Shown here in pieces: positions 1 to 9,410 of a stretch of 10,740 nt of DNA; position 1 is the stretch's first letter; every line of letters starts with the position of its first letter. The translations under genes and the position numbers were made by a program. The notes under the pieces are model-generated. The model did no database searches and was not told where the DNA came from. It saw nothing but the letters and a program-made list of their open reading frames with translations. The DNA lies in contig NWUY0300016924.1 of the NCBI GenBank assembly GCA_004151065.3, positions 51,504-62,243 of the forward strand, written 5' to 3'. The stretch comes from Larix sibirica (Eukaryota > Streptophyta > Pinopsida > Pinales > Pinaceae).

Positions 1-514
1 TTTCTGTCCCATGGCCCCAACCTTCATTATCTGTATCTTCCTGGTCTTCTTCTGTCTCTTCACTGTCTTCTCGAGGATGTCCCTTCCCAGTCTCTTTTGA
101 TTCCACAATTGCTCTGGAACTTGTTTTCATATTTAAATCAACAGCAGCAGCATTTGAAAACTTTCTATGAAGATTTGTTGCAGAAGACATATTTGAAGTA
201 ACCCGAAGTCTTCCTCGACCAGAACCTGTCATGATGCCAGCATTCCTTCCATTTGCATCTTGGTCGCTTCCCTGATCCATTTCATCTTCACTGTCACTTC
301 CATGTCTTCCATTTTCTTCAAAAGCATAACCTGCATGTTCTCTTCTGAGATGAAGATTTAATTTGTACTCGTGTATGTAGCACTTTTCACAACCCTCATA
401 AGGACAGGCAAATGGGCGATCTGAAGGGACAGAGCCATATACTGAAGTTGGAACTTTTGCATGAAGAAACTCCCTTTCCGTTTGAGGGGGCAGCTTCACC
501 GCATTTGCCAAATT
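1..514 (-). CDS. YY1: Plant YY1-type C2H2 zinc-finger transcription factor, last visible exon (partial)
   Basis: This exon encodes about 171 residues, open to the window edge. From its first residue there is a linker of about 34 residues, then one C2H2 finger (C37, C42, H55, H60; spacing C-x4-C-x12-H-x4-H) with the core CPYEGCEKCYIHEYKL. After that comes a hydrophilic region with GRGRLRV, and an acidic tail (EDSEETEEDQEDTDNEGWG). The HEYKL finger followed by a DEMDQGSDQD-like segment and an acidic C-terminus is characteristic of plant YY1 homologues, which are nuclear DNA-binding regulators linked to Mediator and ABA responses in Arabidopsis (known from the family, not seen here). The exon begins after a CAG acceptor at 517-515 in phase 0, which joins it in frame to the exon at 2896-3039. 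No stop codon is reached before base 1, so the last part of the tail lies outside. One finger position reads Cys (EKCYIHEY) where Ala is usual in my recollection. Confidence 0.9.
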
Positions 515-1548
515 CTGCATGCCAGAACGAATTTATCAAGTGCATCTATTATAAAAAATTTCAACAAATTACAAAAATTGTATATTTGCCAAGGCAATTT
601 TTCATAATCTAGAACCATTATGAAAGAGAGCTCATCCTAGTGTACATGAAATTAAAGTGCAGGGTAACTGTATATGAACATAGTAAAGGCATTTCCCCTT
701 TAACACAGAATCTGTCAAAATGTCTATTATCAAGGGGAAAGCATTTGCAAAATTGCTATAAAAGAGTCCCCAGCCGATCATGATTTGAAAGAACATGTTA
801 ATTACCAGCACAACATTAAATTTCTGATTCCAAAAAGTATCAACCCAAAAAACATCGTACTAAACCTAAACAGAAAATAATCACGTCACTGTCTTACACC
901 AGCACTCCTGCCTTGGATTCAAACAGCAAAGTACATTTTCTTGGAATACCATGATGAGTAAGAGTGCGTCAAAAGGTCAAACCAAGTGAACGGTATATAT
1001 CTTTTGTATAAACATGAGTCAAGTGATGGATTCTCCGATAACTCAACAGATAGGCAAATTTAAACAGTTTAAGGAATCTGTTGCAAATATACAGGAACTT
1101 TATTTAAATGGAGAGAACTCTGCACTCCTACACAGCCAGGAAGTTAATGTAAAAGGACCCCAAGCAATTTGATCAAAACGGTTTAGTACAAACATACATC
1201 TTCCCTTATCATGAAGGTACCTCCTCTATTGTATGCAACAATGGTAACCATGACAAGAGGAACCTTGAGGAGAACCACTAAATGTAATCAACCTCTGGAT
1301 AGCTTTGACCAACTACTCTTTCAGATGCTACCTTTAGGTTCTTCCAGGAGCACTGGTAAAAGACATTAACTTCCTGCGAGTATAAAATGAAACGATGACA
1401 GCAGACTACCACCAACACAATTTTTTGCGGCATCACATGCAGTTTTCAAACATTTCCAAAGTTGCATGGATGTGGCCGGGTGTGTGCACCAGTGCAGGTA
1501 TGGGCCTGCAAGGGTGAAAAACCTTTGAAACAACAGAAACAGTGGCAC

Positions 1549-1651
1549 ATAATTTTTCCTTCGTAAAAGTGGAGTTTTTGGGGACATGGTGCTGGAGGTA
1601 TAATTTTTTTTGTAAAAGAGAACGTTAGTGGGACTTGGACATGGTGGATAC
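1549..1651. repeat. Diverged 51-bp tandem duplication in the intron
   Basis: Two adjacent units begin with ATAATTTTT at 1549 and 1600. Both continue with TTCGTAAAAG or TTGTAAAAG, a G/T-rich middle, and GGACATGGTG. The period is 51 bases and the copies differ by several substitutions and small indels. It has no coding signature and is probably a local slippage or unequal-crossover duplication. Confidence 0.55.
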
Positions 1652-2409
1652 AAGTGTGACTATGGGCATTGGGAATAGAAGAATTCATACCATGATACAA
1701 ACATGACTATTACCTAATGCAGTAAAATCAGCAGGTTCAGAACACCAGGCAGCCACTTATGTCACATTGAGGTACCCAGTGTTAGGAATCATGCTAAATA
1801 GCTGTGGTTCATAGGTATGGTAACACCATTTTTAAATCAGGGTGAAGGGGAGGCGCATCATGTAGTTTGTGCATACATAGAATATATAAAAAAAACTATT
1901 TGAACACAAAAATAGAACTAAAATTTATGTAAAACAATAAAAACTTAAAACACAAAATCTTATCAACTGGATTCTGAACTGTAAAACCAAACTCTATAGA
2001 GTCTATACCATTCAACATTGACACTCTACAATTTATATGGCTTTACCAAAACTTGGGGCAAGGGTACACAGTTTGTGAAATGTGAATCTTAAGGAAAGTT
2101 AGTAGGTGTACAGTCAATAGTTTGGCACTAGGGACATGGGTTGGCTCTCTGTAACAGGTTGCCATACAATAGAAAACACAAATCCGACCTTTGTGTGGAG
2201 ACTAGATCAGCTAGTTGGCGATGAGATATGTAGGTCAGAGTCTTAGGATAGTTTACTGGACAGCTTCATGTAGCATGTCACATGGCATGGAAAATGCAAA
2301 TCAGGCATTGAATCAGATTTTTGGGCATGAATTAGACCTTAAAATGAGAATCCCAGGAATGGAACTAGATCATACAAATCAGAATTTAGGATTGGTTCAC
2401 CCGGGATGT

Positions 2410-2560
2410 GGGATGCATCCCCCCAGAACAGGGGAAAATGTCCCACGGACAGCAAGACATGGGGACGCAACCCCCAGAACAGGGAAAAACTCCCCAGACA
2501 GCCAGACAGAGGGATGCATCTCCCAAGGCCAGGGACGAGTCCCCTGCAACACAGCAATCA
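2410..2560. repeat. GC-rich minisatellite, three units of about 50 bp with palindromic cores
   Basis: Three units start at 2410, 2462 and 2511 with GGGATGCATCCC, GGGACGCAACCC and GGGATGCATCTC. The first is a perfect 12-bp palindrome. Units one and two continue with CCCAGAACAGGG and an A-rich run, then a CCCC/GTCCC element and CAGACAGC-like sequence; the third unit is more diverged (CCCAAGGCCAGGGACGAGTCCCC). The block is much more GC-rich than its surroundings, and its G-runs and C-runs can pair within and between units. It lies in the intron of the YY1-like gene. It could be a subterminal repeat of a decayed DNA transposon, but I found no terminal inverted repeats or target duplication around it. 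Confidence 0.7.
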
Positions 2561-2895
2561 CACACATTGTCAACACTAATGACAACTTGAAAATATAACT
2601 TGCTTTCCACCAACTTACAGACGAAATCACCAAAAAGAAAGTTCAAATGGTAGATGCTACAAGAATATGCAGCACAATGTGCATCAATGGATTATGGCAG
2701 AGTTCTTAATTTTCCGGCGTGTGACTAGAGGTAATAGCAATAATATATGTACTGAAAAACCAAGTGTCTCATAGTGCTGTTACTAATCCAATACAAACTT
2801 CAGTTAATTATTAAGATCTAAACCATATTATCAATAAAAGGAGAAAAAAAAATTAAACAAAAAAAAATGATCAGAGATGGTATGTAACCACTTGC

Positions 2896-3039
2896 CTTCT
2901 CATGTGTGGACTTTATGTGAGCTTTTAACTTGTATTCGTGTGCATATCGTTTTCCACAATCTTCAAATGGACAAATATGATAGTTCTCCTGTGAGTGTGT
3001 TCGCATATGTGCACGCAAGTTAAAATCCAAAGAGAATGC
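2896..3039 (-). CDS. YY1: Plant YY1-type C2H2 zinc-finger transcription factor, internal exon
   Basis: The exon encodes 48 residues. Residues 1-15 (AFSLDFNLRAHMRTH) are the C-terminal half of one C2H2 finger with zinc ligands H11 and H15. Residues 21-46 are a full finger with C23, C28, H41 and H46 (C-x4-C-x12-H-x4-H) and the core CPFEDCGKRYAHEYKL. The joining SQENYHIC segment is typical of plant YY1. The acceptor is CCAATGCAG|GCA (AG at 3041-3040) and the donor is the GC site after base 2896; both leave phase 0, and 144 bases is an exact number of codons. Splicing to the exon at 1-514 gives HEK followed by NLANAVK, matching the family layout where a linker separates this finger from the last. 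The Cys pair of the first, split finger must lie in an upstream exon that I could not find. Confidence 0.9.
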
Positions 3040-3068
3040 CTGCATTGGATGCTCTAGTATCAGTTTCA

Positions 3069-3138
3069 TGCTGATGATAAAATATTTTGCTAATTGAGAA
3101 TTTTGCTGATGATAGAATCTTTTGATTGTTAACATGCC
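3069..3138. repeat. Two-copy 35-bp tandem duplication just upstream of a splice acceptor
   Basis: Units start at 3069 (TGCTGATGATAAAATATTTT) and 3104 (TGCTGATGATAGAATCTTTT) and stay alignable for their full length. The block lies 30 to 100 bases upstream, on the minus strand, of the acceptor of the exon ending at 3039, so it covers the expected branch-point region. It is short and diverged. Confidence 0.55.
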
Positions 3139-5037
3139 TAGTCTCGCTGAAGAATAATTTTATTTGTAGATGAAAGAGTTAGCAGAAACACCATAAATTT
3201 CAATTCCTGATTCAAAGACTATGAAACATAAGTTGCTGCAGTTAATAATAATATACACATTTCCTTCTTTAAGAAAACAAAAAAACACTTTCTGACAATA
3301 TTTTAGCATATACTTGTCTGTCAGGCTGTTCTCTAGTGGTAACTTGGAGTGCTTGCGATGATGATAATCCAGGTTCAAATTGCAACGGACATGCTCCCCA
3401 TCATATGTGGTTGACCAAGTCTTACTGAAGTGTGACATTGTGTTAATGTGATAAGCATCGGTTCTGTGATAATGCGATGTGATAAAAGTATGGTTTTCAT
3501 TAAAAGTGTGATAAAAAACAGAGTTTCTCTCAAAGGCGGTCCCTGTACTAATGCAGTCATTGTGCTATCTTGTAATATCTCATGGTTAGCCGATCTTAGG
3601 TGGGTTGTCTGAGGCAAATAGACCAGGCCTGGTGCATGTCATAGGTGATTTTCTCATAATAGATACCCCTTGGTCATGTCATCTAATCCATAGGTAAGCT
3701 CCTTTGTAAACAAAAGGCAATTTACCAATCAAAATATAAATATCTTACGATAGATTTTAGCTTCCACTAATATATCTTCTTCACACACTGCAAACAGGAC
3801 TTCCTTTTGAATTCATGCCTTTCATTCTTAGAAAATCTCCTTGGCTTTCTTCTATTTCTTTATCACCCCCAGTACCAATGTAACATATCAAGTTGTATCC
3901 TTAAGGATTCCCAAGAAATATAGGACAGGACCCTATATCCAAAGTCACCCATCCTGCATTGATGAGTATTGCTATTTTCAAGGCATATTAATATTCATAT
4001 TACTAATTTGAGCTCTATGAGTATCTTGTAAGTTATCACTTTTAACTGGTGATTCTCATCACTTATACTGTGTTTATTCCTTTGCATGTAAAGTATCTAC
4101 GGTGATGATGTATCTCTTTGAATGAAACATCAGTGCTATATAAGAAGATATGACATGGCATTCCTGGATAGAGGTCTTTTTTATTATTAATGGGGCTTCC
4201 TCCCCCATGTAAATTCAATCAGTGCATAAAATAAAATTCCGCATGCTTGAGCAATTCAATGTTCTAGCTTTTGCTGTGAAAGTTCTCCCAAGTCTTTCCC
4301 ATGTTAATTCAATTCCCCCATAAACATATGATACATCATTACACTTCCAGTTTTGCTTGCACAAATGATAATGCTCAATTATTTTAAGAAAACTCAACAA
4401 AATTAAAATGCATTTTCTTATCTGGGTTGAACGTATGTGGGGGATCACAAAATGTAGGTGAATAATTGAGATTAACAACGGATATCAATTGAGTTACAGT
4501 TTTGGGTATTCGTATTAAGCTATAGGTTTTGTTACAAAAGGTTACATAAACTAGATGGAGCCAAGGATTGCAGTTCAGTGCATCAGGATGCATCATCCTT
4601 GAAGCATTCAAGAACCCTATGTTCCTAGAATATACAATAACTGAACTAGTGTGATGTATGGACGACCATGGACACAGCCTAATAGAACTAGTTTAAATGG
4701 ATAAAGTAGTCAAATAAATTCCTGCCTGGAAAGGGTTTTAATATTTATGAAAGGAGAGAACTCACTAGTATAAAGCATAAACAAATAATATTATAATACT
4801 AATTGGAGGGATTTAACTAGGATATTCTACAAATCAAAGGTACAGAAATTGAAGCAAATAAAAATGATGTTACTTGCTACAAGCCATCCGAAATGGCTTA
4901 ACACAATTTAGAAAGAATGACAAAAAGGTGAGAAACTAGTGAGAAATTGTGTAAATTGTCAAGTTAATTAAGGCATATGCAAGAAAGATTCCGACTCAGC
5001 AAAAGACCCACAGACAATCAAAAGGTAAGGGTTGGTG

Positions 5038-5160
5038 CCTTATATCCAACCAATCAGCAATTTACTCATGACAAGTCTTGAGAGTGATCACACTTGAGAG
5101 CATCCAGCCTCCCTACCGCACACTTGTATGCAAATAATCCATAACAAGCACCCCCTTGGT
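5038..5160 (-). mobile_element. Possible retrotransposon polypurine tract and LTR start (minus strand)
   Basis: Read on the minus strand, a purine run ACCAAGGGGG (5160-5151) is followed directly by TGCTTGTTATGG. About 105 bases later comes GATTGGTTGGATATAAGGC, which combines an inverted CCAAT element with a TATA-like box. A polypurine tract abutting TG and a promoter about 100 bases inside is the layout of a 3' LTR. I found neither a matching 5' copy nor a clear LTR end, so this is only a candidate. It might equally be an unrelated promoter-like sequence. Confidence 0.25.
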
Positions 5161-6735
5161 CGTAACTTGTGTTGGTTCCTAAGAGATTGCAAACAAAGAG
5201 TTATAGTACATTTAATACCATTATTTTGGCAACAGAAGCAGGTAAAACTTATTTTAAAGAGATCACTGTGGTACTTTCAGGAAAATTTACTAGTTTGAGG
5301 TACCAAACTCTGAGAATGATCATGGACCTTATTTGATAGTCACAAGAATGTTTTTCACTCCAATGTGCCATGCTTTTAGGACCCACAACAAATGTGCCAC
5401 AATTTGGAAGGTGGCAAATCATTGATCTTCTGTATTTCGGCTAGAAGCACCCTGTGTTGTCAACCAATTGACCCCTTGACCTTGACCAATAAACTTCCTT
5501 ATTATAACCCTAACTGAATTTTATTCATAGAATCTCTGGCTGAATTGTTTATGAATTAATATTGTACGTTTTCATGTTTTAACCTGTAAGGAATAACAAA
5601 AGGAAAGTTGTTAAGAAAACATGTTATCAGCCCTTGGTCATTCTGCAATAGGGTGGTTACGGGCAGTTCATCCCAACATAATTGTCACAATAGTGATTCA
5701 ATTAGATTTTGTTATTATTTTATGAACTTTGTCTCCCTGGAATCAACCGGAAGCAAAAGGATACCAGTAACTCTCTTGGAAACTTGATATCACCCAGTTG
5801 GAATTATAAGGAGAGCAAAACCCCTATTGATAGGTCAAAACCAACCATGAGAGTAAGACAATCTTGAGTTGCTAATACTGGAATTTGGCATTGGGCTCAC
5901 TGTCATAACCAAAGATCTTAAAGACGCTTGTAGATAAGATTGCTAGTTCTGGTATTTCATTTTGAGAGGACATTTAGAGTTACTATACATGTACTAGAAG
6001 CATGGGTGCTTTGGAGTGGGTGCAGATGCATATCAGGCATGGTACAGCAAATCAGCCTTCAGGAGGTTCATTAAATTAGCGCTTCCAAAAACAAAACATG
6101 AGTTAAAATAGTTTATATATTATAATAAGAAAATTAAAATTTGCCAACAGAGGTCAACAGCGTAATCATTGAGCTTGATGTCAGTTTTTCATAATAAGCA
6201 TCTTCTAGGGGTTTTATACAGTATGGAGCTAAAATAAATGTCTTTTCATTGTTCATCTTTCATTTCTTTCGAATTCTAGAGAAGGATACATCTTAAATCA
6301 TGCACAAATGGCATAATTCCATTATGCAAATCTTCCTAGGCACATCTCCCTCATTTGATCCATTCAAGAAACAGACCTCAAGAGTATCTTGAAAGGATCT
6401 AATAATCTCAGGAGGTGATGCAGGTGCAGATTAGGTGCAATTGCAACATGGAATATAGAAGTACCCATTAACTATGTCACTTCTCCAACACAGTGTGTGG
6501 TTGTTGTGCTCAATCAAAAAGGGTTGAATGAGAACCAATCACCTTGCATTCTTATTAGATGGTCAAGTAGAACCTATCTTGCACCCTCAAATAATAAGAA
6601 AATACTCTTTCTGGACCCTCTCAGGTTGTGCATGGTACCCACTACCCAGTGGTTATGGATGAAAGTTAGACTTTAAGAAAAGAGTAGACAATCTTTGAGA
6701 AGCCCAAAAATATTCTTGTCACCACTACGTACGTA

Positions 6736-6911
6736 TGTTGTGTGTAACATGGTATGTAGTTAGTTGACTATTGACATGGCATTGTATTTAATGTCAGTGG
6801 TTAAAAGAGTTAGAGGATCACTTTAACTTGTTTGAGATTAATCCATAAAATATAATCTTCTCTCTCTCATGCATGCATGGGTAATGCTCATATAGAATTT
6901 ACATGGTATCA
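6736..6911 (+). mobile_element. Candidate Copia-type 5' LTR with primer-binding site
   Basis: The segment 6736-6903 begins TGTTGTGTGT and ends AATTTACA, giving the TG...CA boundaries of an LTR, and is 168 bases long. It is followed immediately by TGGTATCA (6904-6911) and then AACC. TGGTATCA is the core of the primer-binding site complementary to plant initiator-Met tRNA used by most plant Copia elements; the usual continuation GAGC is only partly kept. Inside is a TATA-like AAAATATAATC (about 6847) followed by a CT-rich run, as in many LTR promoters. The small size would suit a short-LTR or miniature (TRIM-like) element. No second LTR copy, gag or pol was found downstream; the weak frame at 6937-7140 has no recognisable gag features. 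Confidence 0.45.
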
Positions 6912-7222
6912 AACCAACCACGCATGATCCAGAGTCGTGCCTAAGACAAAGTTCAACACAGAAACATCATCAAAAATCGTGGGTGAAGAGGCAAAGGCAA
7001 GCTGTATGTTGATTTCAAACTTAGGACAAATAGTTCAATTAGAAATAGCATTCCATGTGTTGAAAGGGTTAAAAAGTATCAAAATAAAAATAAAATTGCA
7101 GTGTTTGAGCACTCAGAAGGTGACCAGAATGAAGCAATAAGAGACATAAGACAGGGAACTAAACCAGATGTGACAGAAAGTTAAATTTTGGGCATTTCAA
7201 CATAGGGGTAGCATACCACTCG

Positions 7223-7268
7223 CATAAGTTGTGACCCTTCAGAGCCCATAAGTTGCAACCCCTCAGAG
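7223..7268. repeat. Two-copy 24-bp tandem repeat
   Basis: CATAAGTTGTGACCCTTCAG at 7223 recurs as CATAAGTTGCAACCCCTCAG at 7247, a period of 24 bases with few differences. A looser third version (GCAAATTGTAACTCCCCATA) sits near 7349. It has no coding context. Confidence 0.6.
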
Positions 7269-8555
7269 GCATTCCAAAGACCAAAACTATTTCTGCCTGA
7301 AGATATCTTGATACAAGAGTGATGTCAGATAGCAGACTTCAGTGACCTCGCAAATTGTAACTCCCCATACTTTGATTGGACAGCTAACAACATTTAGACC
7401 TATATTGTATTTTTTGCTTATTATCTATTGGACGTAGCTTGACTGAGAATACTATGGGTGTGGATTTATGAACCTACTTATATGCGGCAGTTATGTTTAA
7501 AGTTCATCTTATTAATGAAGACAATTGTGATTTGCTTCCAGTATGCAAAATTAAATAAAATGATAGGGTATATGGATACCAATGTATGTTACGATTGAAT
7601 GAATGAATGGATGCCATGCACATAATAAATAGATTAACTTGTTTTTACTCGCTATTAGTGGATAAATTGGTAATTTACTTAGAATCAATGAAATAATATG
7701 CATGATCTTATGTTGTGGATGAGACTCACCCACAGGTTAGAGAGGTTAAGTGATAGCTAGGTACCTGTCATAGCAAAGTTACACTTGTTTCATGGCATGA
7801 AGAGATAATGGGTGATATAGGAGGCATTAATTTATGTATTACTTTTTGGTTTGATACTTGTTATGATATATGGGCTAGTGCAAGTTTATGCAAAAAATCA
7901 GGTTTCCCAAACTGGTCATTCGATGAACAACTCTAAGAACCACAATAGAAACATAGTGTGATCATTGATAGGGTTTTGAACCTATTTCCATTAGGTGTGG
8001 TGGAGGTATTTCCCACAGTTTATCCTCCGAAACCTAGATTTGTGGGAGGGTTTTGTTAAGCCATGCTCCCCAAGTTGTGTGATGACAACTACTGGTTTCC
8101 TGCTGGGGAAATTAGGTCGATTTAGTTGACACTTTCACTTATGGGTTATATATGGGGTTAGGCCAATAGAGTTGATGCTCTAGAACATTCTAGCATAGGA
8201 CGTATAGGAAGTAGAAGTTGGAAGTAATTTAGGAAGGCAGGAGAATTAAATTAGTAAGATTTGGTTTGGGATTTGAGATGCCACCTTAGTTATACTTGGT
8301 TCACCTCACTTGTAAATTGTTTTTAATTTATTAAGATAAAGTTGAGTAGAATGTTGATTAGTGTTGATGTATTGTGATTTAGTTAATAATATTGTTTAAT
8401 GATGTGATTATGTACACACACAGCCCTTTCATGCATACACTAGTATCAGTTAATATATATGCTGGTGGTTAGTTGGTTATCATGAATAATGGGTGATGGG
8501 TGGAATAAATATTAGGATATAGTATTAATTACATAATTACTTTGTTATGATTTAA

Positions 8556-8664
8556 ATTGCATTACATTAGTTACATTTTAATTGTGTTACACCTATTTGC
8601 ATTACATTATATTAATCACATTTAAGTTGTAATTGCATTTCATTACATTTCATTACATTTAATT
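8556..8664. repeat. Simple AT-rich tract of CATTACATT-type motifs
   Basis: CATTACATT and close variants (GCATTACATTA, CATTTCATTA) recur several times, including two exact adjacent copies of CATTACATTT at 8641-8660. The surrounding bases are looser versions (TTACATTTTA, ATCACATTTA). It is a degenerate microsatellite-like tract without coding content. Confidence 0.6.
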
Positions 8665-9139
8665 ATTTTATATATATGCATCATCTATTAATTGCATGTC
8701 ATGTTATAGGTGAACCATTTAATGCTTCCCCACCAAACCAAGTAACAATGTCAATGTGACACTGGACTATCCAATAATAATTACAATAAGAGATATTTTA
8801 TTATTTAATGGGCTGGATAAATGCGAGACCATGGATTGGAAAACACTCTTGTGAGAAAACCTAAGATTGATACTTGATTTTGGAGAGTGGTTCTTGAGAG
8901 GTTCAAGGAAACTATTATGGTTATGGTTATTGGAGTTGTGGGCACATATGGCTAGAAAACCCCACATATTTCCTATCCAAAAACTAAGGTATTATACTAA
9001 TTATCATTTATTTTATTATTCTCTTAATAGTGCAATTAATTTATATTGTTATGTTGTGAAAATAAGGAAGGAAATCACAAACATGATACGCTAAGAATAA
9101 ATTAGTAAATATTAAACTTTTAACAATATTTCAATACTT

Positions 9140-9410
9140 GATTATAGTTGTCTGTGGTTGAACGTAGTTGACTATGGTTATGGTTGAATATAGCTTTCCA
9201 CTAAACTAGTAAGCATTAGTTTCCTATGGTGGTGGACTATGATTATCCAAGGACCAAGTTGATATGGTTAAATATAGTTATTCATAATTTGACTATGATT
9301 AAATATAATTATTCATAATTGATTATGTTTGAAAATGTTTAATTATAGTTCACTATATTTGTCCATGATAAATTATGGTTATCCATATTTTATTATTGTT
9401 GAATATAGTT
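9140..9410. repeat. Degenerate minisatellite, about nine 30-bp units built from 10-bp subunits
   Basis: Units of 30 bases can be laid out from 9140: GATTATAGTT..., GACTATGGTT... at 9170, then after a diverged middle at 9200-9260, units at 9261, 9291, 9321, 9351 and 9381 with no indels. Each 30-bp unit splits into decamers that approximate GAATATAGTT, for example GACTATGATT (9291), AAATATAATT (9301), AATTATAGTT (9341), AATTATGGTT (9371) and GAATATAGTT (9401). Between 9271 and 9410 nearly every decamer carries a TAT or CAT at positions 4-6 and TT at the end. The array ends sharply at 9411. It lies about 0.6 kb upstream of the TATA box of the KH-like gene. Confidence 0.75.

Larger units (their letters stand above)
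515..2895 (-). other. Intron of the YY1-like gene, GC-AG type, about 2.4 kb
   Basis: The donor on the minus strand reads AAG|GCAAGT (exon ends at 2896, GC at 2895-2894) and the acceptor reads GGCATGCAG|AAT (AG at 516-515), preceded by a T-rich stretch around 545-600. The GC donor keeps phase 0 on both sides. The nearest GT, four bases on (GCAA|GTGG), would break the frame in the next exon. GC-AG introns are a known minor class of U2 introns, and their donors usually match the remaining consensus very well, as here. Apart from the repeats listed separately, I see no gene in this stretch. The open frames at 1366-1700 (minus) and 2215-2646 (both strands) lie over repeats and show no family signature. 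Confidence 0.8.
3040..6735. other. Long stretch without a recognisable gene (upstream intron or intergenic)
   Basis: If the YY1-like gene continues upstream on the minus strand, this is its next intron, starting right behind the acceptor at 3041-3040. I looked for the missing finger-encoding exon (a C-x4-C finger with a TGE-type linker, ending in GCGK) and found no candidate on the minus strand. The open frames around 3160-3617 and 4215-4611 have no domain signature, mixed reading and no splice-consistent boundaries. The sequence is AT-rich and mostly unique to the eye, apart from the 35-bp duplication near 3069 and a possible retrotransposon end near 5040-5160. Confidence 0.6.
6912..9139. 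other. Stretch without a recognisable gene; decayed repeat-like sequence
   Basis: This AT-rich region has no convincing exon on either strand. The plus frame at 6937-7140 follows the primer-binding-site candidate and could be a remnant of a retrotransposon interior, but shows no zinc knuckle or other gag mark. The plus frame at 8867-9094 and the minus frame at 8767-8967 overlap each other over a TTATGG-rich stretch and look like chance. A GGGTTATATATGGGG box near 8143-8157 is TATA-like but has no gene behind it. Short repeats are listed separately. Confidence 0.55.

Noticed and set aside
412-612. Plus-strand 66-codon frame
   Set aside because: It is antisense to the zinc-finger exon and runs into the intron; the minus-strand protein is clearly the real one.
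1446-1653. Minus-strand frames with Cys/His-rich sequence inside the YY1 intron (ending AHTCTGAHTRPHPCN), resembling a decayed C2H2 finger after a plausible CAG
   Set aside because: The spacing between the Cys pair, Phe, Leu and His does not fit C2H2 rules, a stop follows at once, and splicing the flanking exons directly already gives the complete family layout. It overlaps the 51-bp duplication.
2215-2646. Several overlapping open frames of 60-127 codons on both strands
   Set aside because: They are open on both strands because of the GC-rich repeat at 2410-2560. The peptides are repeat translations without domain signature, and they lie inside an intron.
3368-3392. GGTTCAAATTG resembling a tRNA B box
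   Set aside because: The CC end of the B box is absent and no A box or cloverleaf could be built around it.
3160-3617. Minus-strand frames upstream of the YY1 exon, considered as the missing finger exon
   Set aside because: There is no C-x2-4-C with a following H-x3-4-H at finger spacing, no TGE-type linker and no donor in phase 0 after a GCGK-like end.
8041-8160. GTGGGAGGG followed by TGTTAAGCC and a TATATAT box about 95 bases later, suggesting another LTR start
   Set aside because: Four T residues separate the purine run from TG, no end, primer site or second copy was found, and such combinations are expected by chance in this AT-rich sequence.
8767-9094. Overlapping frames on both strands with Trp/Leu-rich or Asn/His-rich peptides
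   Set aside because: They arise from TTATGG-like repetitive bases; there is no family resemblance and no supporting splice or start context.
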